A stretch of 35,339 nucleotides of DNA. It comes from Stentor coeruleus (lineage: Eukaryota; Ciliophora; Heterotrichea; Heterotrichida; Stentoridae). The position numbers and the translations under genes were made by a program. Below, piece by piece: positions 1 to 9,750 of the stretch; position 1 is the first letter of the stretch, and each line of letters begins with the position of its first letter. The DNA lies in the NCBI GenBank assembly GCA_001970955.1, contig MPUH01000776.1, forward strand, positions 1 through 35,339, given 5' to 3'. The notes under the pieces are model-generated. The model was not told the DNA's origin and searched no databases. It saw nothing but the letters and a program-made list of their open reading frames with translations.

Positions 1-332
1 GCAAAGAGTTTTTATGCGAAGTGCAAAAGGATTAGAGGTTAATTATTTATATCTATTTACATAGTTTAAACATATCTTGATATAAATGCTATAAAAAAAT
101 CATTAATTGATATGAAATATTTAAAAAAATGCAGATTTCTGATGAGAAAAATTTTGTGTTGTATAAAGGCTAATTAGGGTTTTTAAGATTTTGAGAAATT
201 TTCATATCATACTTGGTTAATAATACTTTTGAGAAACCACCTAGTAAAAGAGTATCGATAAGGTTGATGTTTATTAATAAAGGTTACTAAATGCTAGATT
301 TCCGCAGATTTTTATAATTTTATAGGTAAAAA
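1..332. other. intergenic, left edge of window
   Basis: AT-rich sequence with no convincing reading frame. The only element I can support is a T-run on the minus strand (A-run at 328-332 on the plus strand) immediately 3' of the tRNA, which serves as its Pol III terminator. Confidence 0.6.
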
Positions 333-404
333 GGGCCGTTCCGGGAATTGAACCCGGGACCTCTCGCACCCTAAGCGAGAATCATACCCCTAGACCAAAC
401 GGCC
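333..404 (-). tRNA. tRNA-Pro (anticodon AGG)
   Basis: The reverse complement folds as a 72-nt cloverleaf. The 7-bp acceptor stem is GGCCGTT/AACGGCC with discriminator base C. The D arm contains TGGTCTAG, the anticodon stem is CTCGC/GCGAG around the loop TTAGGGT, and the T arm carries GGTTCAATTCC. Anticodon AGG (read as IGG after deamination) decodes CCU/CCC/CCA proline codons. There is no intron and no encoded CCA. An oligo-T terminator follows at 332-328 on the minus strand. A second proline tRNA lies at 28737-28808. Confidence 0.95.
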
Positions 405-1611
405 GCTTACTTTTTTTCCATACCTTAACAATAAATAGCAAACCATTTAAAAACCATAGCTAGCTCAGTTAATCAAGAACGAAGAGGGGGAAACTAAATA
501 TCTAACTCAGACGAAGTTTATGATCACAAAGCTTATAAAATTATCAAAATAACCTCAAGTTTATTTAATTCATTTTTTTATCGTATTAGCGTTAATACCT
601 TCTGCGATATTCCAGATTTCTAAAGTAGTTAAAAATATAATCCTTCCAACTGGTCTAAATGAATTTGAAGAGCTTTCCTAAAAAGCCCCAAAAAGGACAT
701 AATAGTAAAAATAACTAAAAATATACTTTTAAAAAACTATATAGCCTTTGTCTTTTCAAATTAAAATGGTTATTTAAGAATATAGTCTTTGAATATATAG
801 ATAAGTTTTGTAGGTAAAGGGTATTTACTTATATACTCCTTATGAGAATTTCATGAAAATATATATATAGAAAATACAAAATCTAATATAAATAATATAT
901 ATATGTATGTATTGATGCAGATTTATAACAAATAATGATAAAATAGTCATTTAATATGAATAGCATACAATAACATTGATTGAAAAATGAATATAATTGG
1001 TAATACTATAAATTTCTGAGAAAAATTTAAACTTAAATGATACAAAAAATACTATAAAATAAGCAAAATATACTTATTTATTCCTCAGCGANAAAATACT
1101 ATAAAATAAGCAAAATATACTTATTTATTCCTCAGCGATAAGATTATTTTTTAAGCTCAATCTATCATCACGAATACCTAAAATACAACAACAAAAAAAC
1201 ACTAAATCCTCCTAAATTAAATCTACAAAAATTCAGCCTTAAATACCACCCCAAATCCTAACACACACTTTTTCTAAAATCCAACTATAAAAACCCAATC
1301 AACAACCAAAACAAAAATCATCAATTTTTCAGAATCAGCGAGTATTAAATATGGGAAAAATCTCCCACCCAGCCAAAACTCACTATCTTCCTCAATATCA
1401 ACAAGAAAAACAAAATCTCCAATCTTAAATCCTAAAACCTAAAACCACTACAGTCATTCTTATCCTATTTCACACAAATCCTAACAAACATATATAAAAC
1501 CATATAAAAAAACGNTTTTACAGTCTCATCTGACTGTATATAAAATATCCTTAACCCCAGTCCAAATGACTGGCATCTAAAAACTCAACATCTTCATTAA
1601 GTTAATCATTC
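405..1611. other. intergenic, 1.2 kb
   Basis: No gene recognised. It contains two single-N positions (1092 and 1515) and a 46-bp direct duplication around the first. From about 1180 to 1460 the plus strand is markedly rich in C over G, the composition expected 3' of the minus-strand genes that begin at 1612. Confidence 0.6.
1046..1138. repeat. 46-bp direct duplication flanking a single N
   Basis: Bases 1046-1091 and 1093-1138 are identical and are separated only by N at 1092. This is the signature of two contig ends that overlap but were scaffolded instead of merged. It is probably an assembly artefact and lies outside any gene. Confidence 0.85.
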
Positions 1612-1857
1612 TTAAGTTTCATTAGTACGGAGTATAACAAAAATCTCTTCACGAGTCAAAGTGACTAAATACTCATATCCTCTAAACTCCAGTACCATTC
1701 TTCTAAAAGTTTCTTCACCTATCATAAACCCACAATCTTCAAGCATGGACATTATCAAACGCTTCTTTTCATCATCCCAAGAATCAAGCTCACCAGTAGT
1801 CTCTCTGATGCCCCCTTTCAGGTCCATCTTTAGGCTTCCTAGTACAGTGCTATCCAT
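1612..1857 (-). CDS. LAMTOR4-like Ragulator subunit (small roadblock-type protein)
   Basis: This is an 81-residue protein. LAMTOR4 is a small roadblock-fold subunit of Ragulator, the lysosomal scaffold that recruits Rag GTPases for TORC1 signalling. The resemblance is by eye: a short strand ending in TGELD (compare the S-G-D-L turn of LAMTOR4), a helix over residues 27-43, CGF at 42-44 and a final pair of strands with YLVTLTREEIFVILR, matching the closing beta hairpin of the family. The length is close to the roughly 99 residues of the human protein. The ATG at 1857 is only 5 bp past the stop codon of the upstream same-strand B-box/LRR gene. It could be another roadblock-like protein. Confidence 0.5.
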   Translation of the reverse strand: MDSTVLGSLKMDLKGGIRETTGELDSWDDEKKRLIMSMLEDCGFMIGEETFRRMVLEFRGYEYLVTLTREEIFVILRTNET

Positions 1858-1862
1858 TTATA

Positions 1863-3153
1863 CTAAAATTTAACATCACATTTATCTACGACATGTTCTT
1901 CAATCATCCCTTGTTCTTCAGGATGGAAACTGTTACCACCAAGTCTTAAAATTTTTAACTTTTTCAATGCAGGTAAACAACTTACAAGACTACTCGCACA
2001 ATCATCACCTAGACTATTATTCATAAGTTTCAAACTTTTAAGTTTCCCTAATGATTGTATAGATAGACAAATAGCTTTAATACCTTCAAGGCCGAATTTA
2101 TTTCCACTAAGATCTAAAGCCATAAGTTCTTTAAGTTCCTTAAGATATGTTGCTAAAAATTTACCCCCAGGTCCTTTAAGCGCGTTTTTCGATATCATGA
2201 GTTTCCTAAGTGTTTGGATTGAAGGTAATAATGGGGCTAGTTTTTTAATCCCTTCAGTTCCAAGATCGTTTTCTGTTAGTTGAAGGACTTTTAATATAGG
2301 AAACTGAGGGGTGATCATACATAATTGGGTTAAAGAATCTTTGTTTAAAGGAATTTTATTGATTTTTATTGTAACTGTGCTGAAATGCTTTTCTGTTAAA
2401 ACTTCTTCGAAATATGATTTTATAGGTGGAGCGATGGACTCTTTGTTTGCATTAAAGTATTCTAGTATTTGATTGCTTTCTTCGAATTTTATAAGTTCTA
2501 CAGATAGACTTAGACTGTCTGATATTGATATGAATTCTTCACGAACTGAAGATTTTAAGTTTATAAGGTCGGTTGAGGATACATCTGGGAAATCAAGCAT
2601 TTTACAAAGTAAAGGATTTGAACTGATATCCATGTTATGGTTTAGGAACTCCATAGCTTCAACAAGAGCTCTTTCTTTGCTTTCACAAGCTTCGATAAAG
2701 TCATGAGTTGAGGTTGAATATTTCAATATTATTTCTTGNGCTTTCACAAGCTTCGATAAAGTCATGAGTTGAGGTTGAATATTTCAATATTATTTCTTGG
2801 ATGAGATTTTTAGCTTGATCAGTGATATTTCCTACCATGTTGTTTTGAAATTCTGTTAAATGAGCAACTTCATTACGGATTTGGTCTTTCATTTTGTTTT
2901 TTTCAGCTAATAATGCAGGTGGGTCTTCAGGTTTTTTCTTTTCAACTGGCACTTCTGGTTTTTTATTCCCACCTTTTGGGTTTCGATATGAGTTTCTGAT
3001 GTTTTCCAAATCAGGGTCGTTGAAAAGGAGGATTTTATGAGGCCCTTTGAATTTCCTTTTATGCGTTTCTCTGCACCCTTTGCACATGTATGACTCATTG
3101 CAAAAACAGATAAATTCTGCTTTTTGTTTGCATTCTTGACAAGTTGGATCCAT
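1863..3153 (-). CDS. B-box zinc finger / leucine-rich-repeat protein, split by an assembly duplication
   Basis: If one copy of the 60-bp duplication and the N at 2739 are ignored, this is one 409-residue frame. Residues 5-39 form a B-box-like finger (C5, C8, C16, C18, C24, C27, H31, H39). A charged, Lys/Pro-rich linker and a helical region (about 60-210) follow. The C-terminal half holds ribonuclease-inhibitor-type leucine-rich repeats with LxLxxNxLG-type units such as LDLSGNKFGLEGI. Such proteins are usually adaptors, and no enzymatic domain is visible. As printed, the frame breaks at the N, so automatic gene calling gives two overlapping fragments (3153 to about 2740 and 2765 to 1863). The specific function is unknown. 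Confidence 0.8.
2679..2799. repeat. 60-bp direct duplication flanking a single N, inside the B-box/LRR gene
   Basis: Bases 2679-2738 and 2740-2799 are identical around N2739. The extra 61 bases shift the frame of the gene, and collapsing them restores 410 codons including stop. This strongly favours an unmerged contig overlap over a real mutation. Confidence 0.9.
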
Positions 3154-5533
3154 TTTTTAATAAAATTATAAAATGGTGGCTGATTGTAATAAAAAAAGTA
3201 GAGGTTTTTCGGGTATTGGATGATTTTGGATATTTTAGAAGGATAGTGAGAGAAAAAGGATGCTAAAAAGTGGTAAAACTGGATATTGGGTTTTTTATGA
3301 TAATTGGAAATTAGTGAGTTTTTAGAGAGAGGAATATAGGATAAGGTATATGATTAGTTATAATATTATGGAATAGAATTATAATGAAGATAATACTTTT
3401 GATATAATTTAGATTGAAGGGAAATTATTTTAGATAATTTTTTAAATATTGTCATTAACAGTATATTTTGTAATCTGGTTTTGTATAACTCACTTTTTGC
3501 TGCAAAATTCACAACTTTTATAATAAAAAAACTGTTAACTATTATTTCAAACCAGAATATCAATTTTATTATGAAATAATACCTAATAAGTAATGATAAT
3601 AATTAACTATTATATGCGATATTTTTAAATCTTGCACCAGTTCGCATAGATTCTAGTGATATTAAAAATCAGTGATTGTAAATTGTTCTTAATCAATCAT
3701 TCACTAATATGTGTTGGATATAACATCAGGATTTTAATTCAAAATAAACTATTTTTGATAAAAATTTTAAGACTTTTATCATATTTAAAACCATTTATCG
3801 TAAGAGTACAAAAAATGTAATGGTTTTTCCATAAAAACTTTAAAACTATACCGCATCACTTTTTTCAATAATTTTAAACTAAAAACAATAATTTTATTTT
3901 AATAACACAACTTACATTAGGCTTAATTAGATAAAGTCCTAAATTTTTCCAAAAAAAAATACTCATTATTTATCCTATATTTTCTCTATAAGGGCTAATT
4001 TCCTAGCTTATTTTATAGGATCTAAAGATTATTTCTAACATACAAAAGCTTTTTTTTGAATAAAAAAAAGTTTGGTTTACTCATTTTTTAGCTCAGAAAT
4101 CTATAAGATTATTAAATTTCGTACTGAGTGATGCAAATCATGGTTTTTTTTTGACGACAATTTTTGAGCAAATCTTTTCAAATCAATATTTGAAGTTTTT
4201 AGGAAATATTTTTTCCTTTAAAATTCAAGATAATTATTATATTTCATACTCTTAAAAAGTGATTTCCTAACACATTATTTTATTATAGGGATTTAGAAGG
4301 TCTTCAGTTTTTGTATAAGACTTAGATATTTTAGAAGGGTATTTAGAAAATATATATATTAAAGTATGGATAAATAGAATAGTCGATAATTTTCATCAAG
4401 AATCTAAACTAAAATATACCGAATAAGGGGTTAGAAATATTTTCAAAGGAAAATATAGCTTATTATTATCTTGTAATTATTATAATATAATAAACTCTAA
4501 CCTAAAGGTTTATTATTCATCTATTAGCTAAACAGTAAGCTTTAACATAAGCAATTACACAAAATTTCAACTTTTGACATGTTTTCATGATTAAAAAAGT
4601 CTATTATTCTTTTAGCTTTAGTACAAATTCCTAGTACTTATTTGCAATTATCTACTTAAAATATATAATCATTATTATATGTGATAATAAAAAGAAAGTA
4701 TAGCAGATATATATCTTTTTTTGGTTTGAAAACCTTAATACTTATATACAAAAATAATATAAAATTATATATTCTAAACAACACTATAAAGTTATGCCTA
4801 ATTTTCTAAAACATAATATTTGTATAGCAATCGTATAATTCTTATATAAAAACTAAGCCTAAATACCCAACCTACGTGTGATCAAATAAATTATTTAATA
4901 AAATGTCATTTTTATACATTTATTGTGTCTTGAATATGATAAAGACACATAACTGCAGGTTGATTTTAAATCTTAAAGCTTTTTATTTATTTTCTAATAG
5001 CTAGGATACATTTGAGAAGAATTGTGTTGTTTTTTACCTAAATTTCTTGTAGCAAGGCCATTATTACAGCCCTTTTTTGATAGAGAATACTTTTATAAGA
5101 ATTTAAATCTCTAAGTTTCATGCAAAGGTAAACATTTCCTTCACTCTACATGAGTTTATAAATAATTTCTCATCAAAAAAGCATATTATTCATCGCCTTC
5201 ACTTAATGATTCTACTTCTTTCTATACACCAATAGCCTATCTTACGTCAGCTTTTCATCTTAATATATCCTAAGCATACTAAATTGTCTATAATCCCATA
5301 AAACCTCTCAATTTCAAACTTAAATTCATCCTAAATCCCCAAAACACCTTTAAAAAATATTTTGCAACAAAAAAATCAATATAAAAAAAAAGGCAAATTT
5401 TCTCTCAGAAAGCTTCCAAATATCATAAATATAAATGTAAAGCTTTACACAACACCAAAAACCAGGTTTTATTTAAAATACTTAAACATCCCTTATATAA
5501 ATTTTCTCATGGCTAGTTAGTGGATATAAATAA
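3154..5533. other. intergenic, 2.4 kb without a recognisable gene
   Basis: This is the longest empty stretch in the window. It is very AT-rich, and I found no conserved frame, tRNA or structured RNA on either strand. Composition changes along it. Next to 3154 the plus strand is G-rich (the C-rich 5' flank of the minus-strand gene), the middle is neutral, and from about 5150 to 5530 the plus strand is C-rich, as 5' flanks are elsewhere here. Confidence 0.55.
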
Positions 5534-6586
5534 ATGGAGGACTTTTTATCTCAAACCCCAAAGATCAACAAATACAGTAATAAAAAAAGATTAGCTGCAG
5601 TCGCCGCAATAGTAGTAGTTGTTGGCGCTTTAGCAGTCTTTTACTCATGGGATTCAAGCATTAGAAACGAACAAGTACTTATTGATATCGAGCTTGAAAA
5701 AGCTGAATTCGATGAGTTCTTAGATCGTTTTGGCAAAAACTACAAAGACGAAGAAGAGTATATTAAAAGATTCAATATATTCCGCACAAACTCTGCTTAT
5801 ATCCGTGTGCAAAACACAATGCTAACCACTTGGACAATGGCTATTAATATGTTTGCCGATATGACTCACGATGAATTTGCCTCTAGTTACTTAGGGACAA
5901 AAGTTAACTTTAAACCTCGTATCGAAACAGAATTTCCTAAAATTAAAATACCAAGCTCAGTTGATTGGAGAACATCAAGCAAAGTGACTCCAGTAAAAAA
6001 CCAAGGACAATGTGGAAGTTGTTGGGCATTTTCAGCTGCAGCGGCTATTGAATCAGCTGTTGCTATTAAAGGTAAAGGACTTTATTCTCTTAGTCAACAA
6101 CAATTAGTAGATTGTTCTTCAAGTTATGGTAATGGTGGATGTGATGGAGGTTGGATGAATTATGCATTTGATTATGTTATTAACAAGGGCCTTACAAAAG
6201 AATCTAACTATCCATACACTGGTGTTGTTGGTTTATGTAACACTGCAAATGAAAGTAATTCCCCAACTAAAATCTCAACTTATGTCAATGTAAAAGCTAG
6301 TGATAGTACTCAATTATTAAATGCGATTGCTATAACCCCTGTAGTAGTTGGTGTTGATGCTACTAATTGGGGTTATTATAGTACAGGGATTATAAGTAGT
6401 TCTACATGTGGAACTTCAGTTAATCATGGAGTGGTAGTAGTTGGATACAATCAAAGCAGTAAATATTACATTGTTAAAAACTCTTGGGGAACTTTATGGG
6501 GAGAAAGTGGGTATATAAAAGTGAAAATTGAATCTGGTGCTGGAGCTTGTGGAATCCAATTATATCCTTCGTACCCAGTAGCTTAA
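5534..6586 (+). CDS. cathepsin L-like cysteine protease with N-terminal membrane anchor (copy 1)
   Basis: Papain-family (C1A) endopeptidase of 350 residues, probably acting in lysosomes or food vacuoles. A cytosolic lysine-rich tip (to about 20) precedes a hydrophobic segment at 21-37, best read as a signal anchor. An I29 inhibitory propeptide follows (about 58-120, with the ERFNIN-like RFNIFRTN stretch). The mature enzyme starts near PSSVDWR (140-146). The active site is complete: oxyanion Gln157, nucleophile Cys163 in CGSCWAF, His298 in NHGV and Asn316 in NSWG. The usual GGLMDYAF motif reads GGWMNYAF at 205-212. A tandem paralogue of identical length starts 1.03 kb downstream. The ATG follows GGATATAA by four bases. 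It is a single exon. Confidence 0.95.
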   Translation: MEDFLSQTPKINKYSNKKRLAAVAAIVVVVGALAVFYSWDSSIRNEQVLIDIELEKAEFDEFLDRFGKNYKDEEEYIKRFNIFRTNSAYIRVQNTMLTTWTMAINMFADMTHDEFASSYLGTKVNFKPRIETEFPKIKIPSSVDWRTSSKVTPVKNQGQCGSCWAFSAAAAIESAVAIKGKGLYSLSQQQLVDCSSSYGNGGCDGGWMNYAFDYVINKGLTKESNYPYTGVVGLCNTANESNSPTKISTYVNVKASDSTQLLNAIAITPVVVGVDATNWGYYSTGIISSSTCGTSVNHGVVVVGYNQSSKYYIVKNSWGTLWGESGYIKVKIESGAGACGIQLYPSYPVA

Positions 6587-7614
6587 GTTTATAGATAACC
6601 AATTAGAATTAAAATGGTGTTTTTTAGATAATTTATTAATTTCCTGTTTTAGTATAAAACTTAGATTGGTTTTTGTTTAAATAAGTATCTTGGTTGTAGG
6701 AGCAGAAAACTTTTTAAATTAAATATTAGCATATGCAGACTTAAAGTTTATGGCTATATTAATCATTATAATGGATATGAATTTTATTATAGTAAAATTG
6801 GATTTTGATTGCAGTAATGATATGCAATCTTTTGGAGCTCTACAATTTAGAAGAAATTTTAGCAAGATTATATAGTAAGTATGATGATATTATAATAAAA
6901 AATCTAGAAGCATTTCTAGACATAATTTTTTACAATTTGGTAAATGAGTTTTTTCACCTTTATAATGCATTAAGTTTAGGTTTAAATATTTTCTTTGGAT
7001 TTTTATGATTTATTNTTTTCACCTTTATAATGCATTAAGTTTAGGTTTAAATATTTTCTTTGGATTTTTATGATTTATTTTAAGGGTTTTCGTTGAAATG
7101 AATAGGAATATAATATCCTAGGATTTTACCTTAACTTTTGATGATAATTTTTTCTATTTTGATATGATGAAGTATTACATATCTATTATAGTATTAGCAA
7201 CATTTATTAAAGATGAATATAAAGATTGTTTTACATATATAATAGATCTTACACTACCAAAAAAATATTTTTAGTTGATAAGTCAACCACTTGTATTTAT
7301 CATCAAAATAATCATATAAAACTTTCTTTCCTACAAAATCTCTAACACTAACCTTCTCTCCAACTTATTTATTTTACCATAACCTATACATATCAAAATA
7401 ATTATTCCCATACAAAATCAAAAAAAATCACTTCCACTCCTTCAACAAAACTAATTCTAACACTATTATATTAACTTTAAAGCATATATTCCCACATAAA
7501 ACCACTTATCTCAATAAATATATTTCAAACCACCAAATAAAATCACAATCTCAATTAAATTATCTCAGTTTTCCTAGTGGAAATAATTTCTATCTAGTTG
7601 TTGAATATAATTTA
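6587..7614. other. intergenic between the two cathepsin genes
   Basis: Contains a 64-bp duplication around N7015 and no gene I can defend. A short open frame near 6805-7008 is AT-driven and ends in the duplicated segment. From about 7320 to 7560 the plus strand is C-rich, as upstream of other plus-strand genes in this window. Confidence 0.6.
6951..7079. repeat. 64-bp direct duplication flanking a single N
   Basis: Bases 6951-7014 and 7016-7079 are identical around N7015. It is non-coding and has the same structure as the other N-centred duplications, so it is probably an unmerged contig overlap. Confidence 0.88.
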
Positions 7615-8667
7615 ATGGAAGGCTTTCTTTCTAATCCACCCAAGGTCATCAGAAAAAGCTATAAGAAAAAAATAGCAGCCTTAGCTACTGTTATTGTAGT
7701 TGTTGGTGCTATAGCTGTTTTCTACTCATGGGATTCATCATCACAGAACGTCCAAGGTCTTAAAGAATTCGAGCTCCAACATGCTGAATTCAAAGAATAC
7801 CTTGATCGTTTCGGCAAATCCTACGACGACGAATCTGAGTACTTCAAAAGATTCAACATCTTCCGCACAAACTCTGCTTATATCCGTATTCAAAACACCA
7901 TGCTCTCTACATGGAAAATGGGTATCAACAAATTCGCTGATATGTCCCACGAAGAATTTAAGTCAATTTTCTTAGGGACAAAAGTTGAATTCAAAGAAAA
8001 AGTTCAAATAAAAAAGACCCATCAACTTTTTGCTAGTTCAGTTGACTGGAGAACAACAAAAAATGTTACACCAGTAAAAGATCAAGGTTATTGTGGAAGT
8101 TGTTGGGCATTTTCAACAACAGGTGCTATAGAATCAGCTATTTCTATAAAACAAAAAAAATTAGTCGAACTTAGTGAACAACAATTAGTAGATTGTTCAT
8201 GGGCTTATGGTAATCAAGGATGTAATGGAGGACTTATGGATTATGCTTTTCAATATGTTATGAAATATGGACTATCTTCTGAGAAAAACTATCCTTATCT
8301 TGGATATGATAAAAAATGTAATAAGGGTAAGGCTAAGAAAGTTTCAGCTAAGATTTCGAATTATGCTGATGTGACTGGTAATGATTATAATGCTTTACTT
8401 TCAGCTGTATCGTTCCAACCTGTGTCTGTAGCTGTTGATGCTTCAGTTTGGGCTTATTATGATTCAGGAGTTCTTCAAAGCTCTGATTGTGGGACTAGTT
8501 TGAACCATGGAGTACTTGCTGTTGGTTATGATATGAGCGAAAACTATTGGATTGTTAAGAACTCTTGGGGCACCTCATGGGGAGAACAAGGGTATATCAG
8601 GCTGAATATTGTGGCTGGACAAGGAACATGCGGTATTCAGATGATGGCTTCTTACCCAGTAGTTTAA
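7615..8667 (+). CDS. cathepsin L-like cysteine protease with N-terminal membrane anchor (copy 2)
   Basis: Second C1A protease, again 350 residues and collinear with copy 1. It has a basic tip, a hydrophobic anchor at about 20-37, an I29 propeptide (about 58-120) and a mature domain from about SSVDWR (141-146). Catalytic residues sit at identical numbers: Gln157, Cys163, His298 and Asn316. Here the GGLMDYAF motif is canonical (205-212), so this copy is closer to the family consensus. Two stretches are nearly identical at DNA level to copy 1 (around RTNSAYIR and around CGSCWAF), which suggests a fairly recent duplication or gene conversion. The ATG follows GAATATAA by four bases. The 3' end faces the coiled-coil gene at 8750, 82 bp away. 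Confidence 0.95.
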   Translation: MEGFLSNPPKVIRKSYKKKIAALATVIVVVGAIAVFYSWDSSSQNVQGLKEFELQHAEFKEYLDRFGKSYDDESEYFKRFNIFRTNSAYIRIQNTMLSTWKMGINKFADMSHEEFKSIFLGTKVEFKEKVQIKKTHQLFASSVDWRTTKNVTPVKDQGYCGSCWAFSTTGAIESAISIKQKKLVELSEQQLVDCSWAYGNQGCNGGLMDYAFQYVMKYGLSSEKNYPYLGYDKKCNKGKAKKVSAKISNYADVTGNDYNALLSAVSFQPVSVAVDASVWAYYDSGVLQSSDCGTSLNHGVLAVGYDMSENYWIVKNSWGTSWGEQGYIRLNIVAGQGTCGIQMMASYPVV

Positions 8668-8749
8668 GTTTTTAGGATTATAGATAATTTTGATTAAAAT
8701 ATAGGCTTTTGATATGTAAAACTATATATTATATCATTTTTAAATAAAA

Positions 8750-9691
8750 TTAGCTTAGTTGACACCCTTCAGCACATTTTTCAGCGTATTTATCGGATAG
8801 TTTCTCACGGATTTTCCTTAATTTGCATAATGTTTTGCGTAATAAAGATAAAGGATCGTTTGGATTTTGTTTTTTAAAAGGGTTTTTTGGCTGTTTTGTT
8901 TTAGAAACCAGCACTGAGTTTATTGATTTGAATTGAAGATAGAATTCTTTTATGGATTCTATGTTTTTTAAGAAAGCTTTAAGGGTTTGAGAATTTGAAT
9001 TAAGACTTAATTGGTCTTGAAGATCTGATTTGAATTGGGAATTTGTTGAAAGGAGGATAGTTTTATAAGTTGTAAGAGATGATAAATGGTTTTGTAATGG
9101 GGTGTAAACTTGTGGTTGAATCCCTGTTGATAAGATAACATTAATAGACTCTTTTAAGTATTGTATATTTTCCATAAGTAACTCATTACTTTTAAAAATC
9201 TCATATTCCTCTTTTTCGATAGCTAAATTTTTAAAAAATAACAGTCGATCATATTTACTTTGTAATCCCTGTACTTCTTTCTCAATATTATCAATACCTT
9301 CACTCAACTCTATCCTTTTCCCAATTACCCTATCCCTAATCTCCTTCATCCTTATCCTAACAATCTCATTCAAATTCCTATTTTTGAAATCCATTTCTTC
9401 AATACATTCATCAACATTTTTCTCTTTCCTTTTCAAATTTCTTGTTGAACTAGGGTTTAAAGGTATCTTAACCCCTTTATTCATCCCGACTCCCTCAGCT
9501 TTTGACGTTTGAGGAAAATTCCCAAGTCCTTTAAAATTTTCTTTATCGTAATTCGCATCAAAATCCGCTGATTTTCTCACCCGAACAATCCTCCCAGAAT
9601 GTTCTCTTAGGTCTTTTATATCTTCAATCCCCAATTCTATCAAATCTAATCTTGGCACATTTCGTCTATGAATTTTTTCAGTTAAATCCAT
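8750..9691 (-). CDS. coiled-coil protein of unknown function
   Basis: A 313-residue, single-exon protein that I do not recognise. The first 110 residues are polar and basic, with no clear fold. About 110-215 is Glu/Lys/Leu-rich with coiled-coil character, followed by a more hydrophobic helical stretch (about 225-265). A basic tail ends in a cysteine-containing KYAEKCAEGCQLS. No signal peptide or membrane segment is seen. It is divergently arranged with the PKA-like kinase, with only 59 bp between the two ATGs, so they probably share a bidirectional promoter. That does not by itself imply a shared function. Confidence 0.7.
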   Translation of the reverse strand: MDLTEKIHRRNVPRLDLIELGIEDIKDLREHSGRIVRVRKSADFDANYDKENFKGLGNFPQTSKAEGVGMNKGVKIPLNPSSTRNLKRKEKNVDECIEEMDFKNRNLNEIVRIRMKEIRDRVIGKRIELSEGIDNIEKEVQGLQSKYDRLLFFKNLAIEKEEYEIFKSNELLMENIQYLKESINVILSTGIQPQVYTPLQNHLSSLTTYKTILLSTNSQFKSDLQDQLSLNSNSQTLKAFLKNIESIKEFYLQFKSINSVLVSKTKQPKNPFKKQNPNDPLSLLRKTLCKLRKIREKLSDKYAEKCAEGCQLS

Positions 9692-9750
9692 TTAAATTAT
9701 TCATTTGACAGTCACTATACACAAAAAATTCTAAAATACTTTAGAAATAA
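9692..9750. promoter_or_regulatory. 59-bp shared upstream region of divergent genes
   Basis: The start codons of the coiled-coil gene (minus) and the kinase (plus) are separated by just this AT-rich segment, so any core promoters must lie here or inside the genes. I see no specific factor-binding motif. GAAATAA lies directly before the kinase ATG. Confidence 0.45.

Noticed and set aside
1855..1880. Micro-intron fusing the B-box/LRR gene to the LAMTOR4-like gene
   Set aside because: No GT lies 15 or 16 nt before the TAG at the junction. The LAMTOR4-like frame has its own ATG and a family-like length.
3366..3563. 65-codon minus-strand open frame
   Set aside because: Low-complexity Ile/Phe/Lys composition in an AT-rich region, with no motif and no coding-type composition gradient. 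Probably chance.
6805..7008. 67-codon plus-strand open frame between the cathepsins
   Set aside because: No early ATG context, hydrophobic AT-driven composition, and it ends inside the duplicated segment at N7015.
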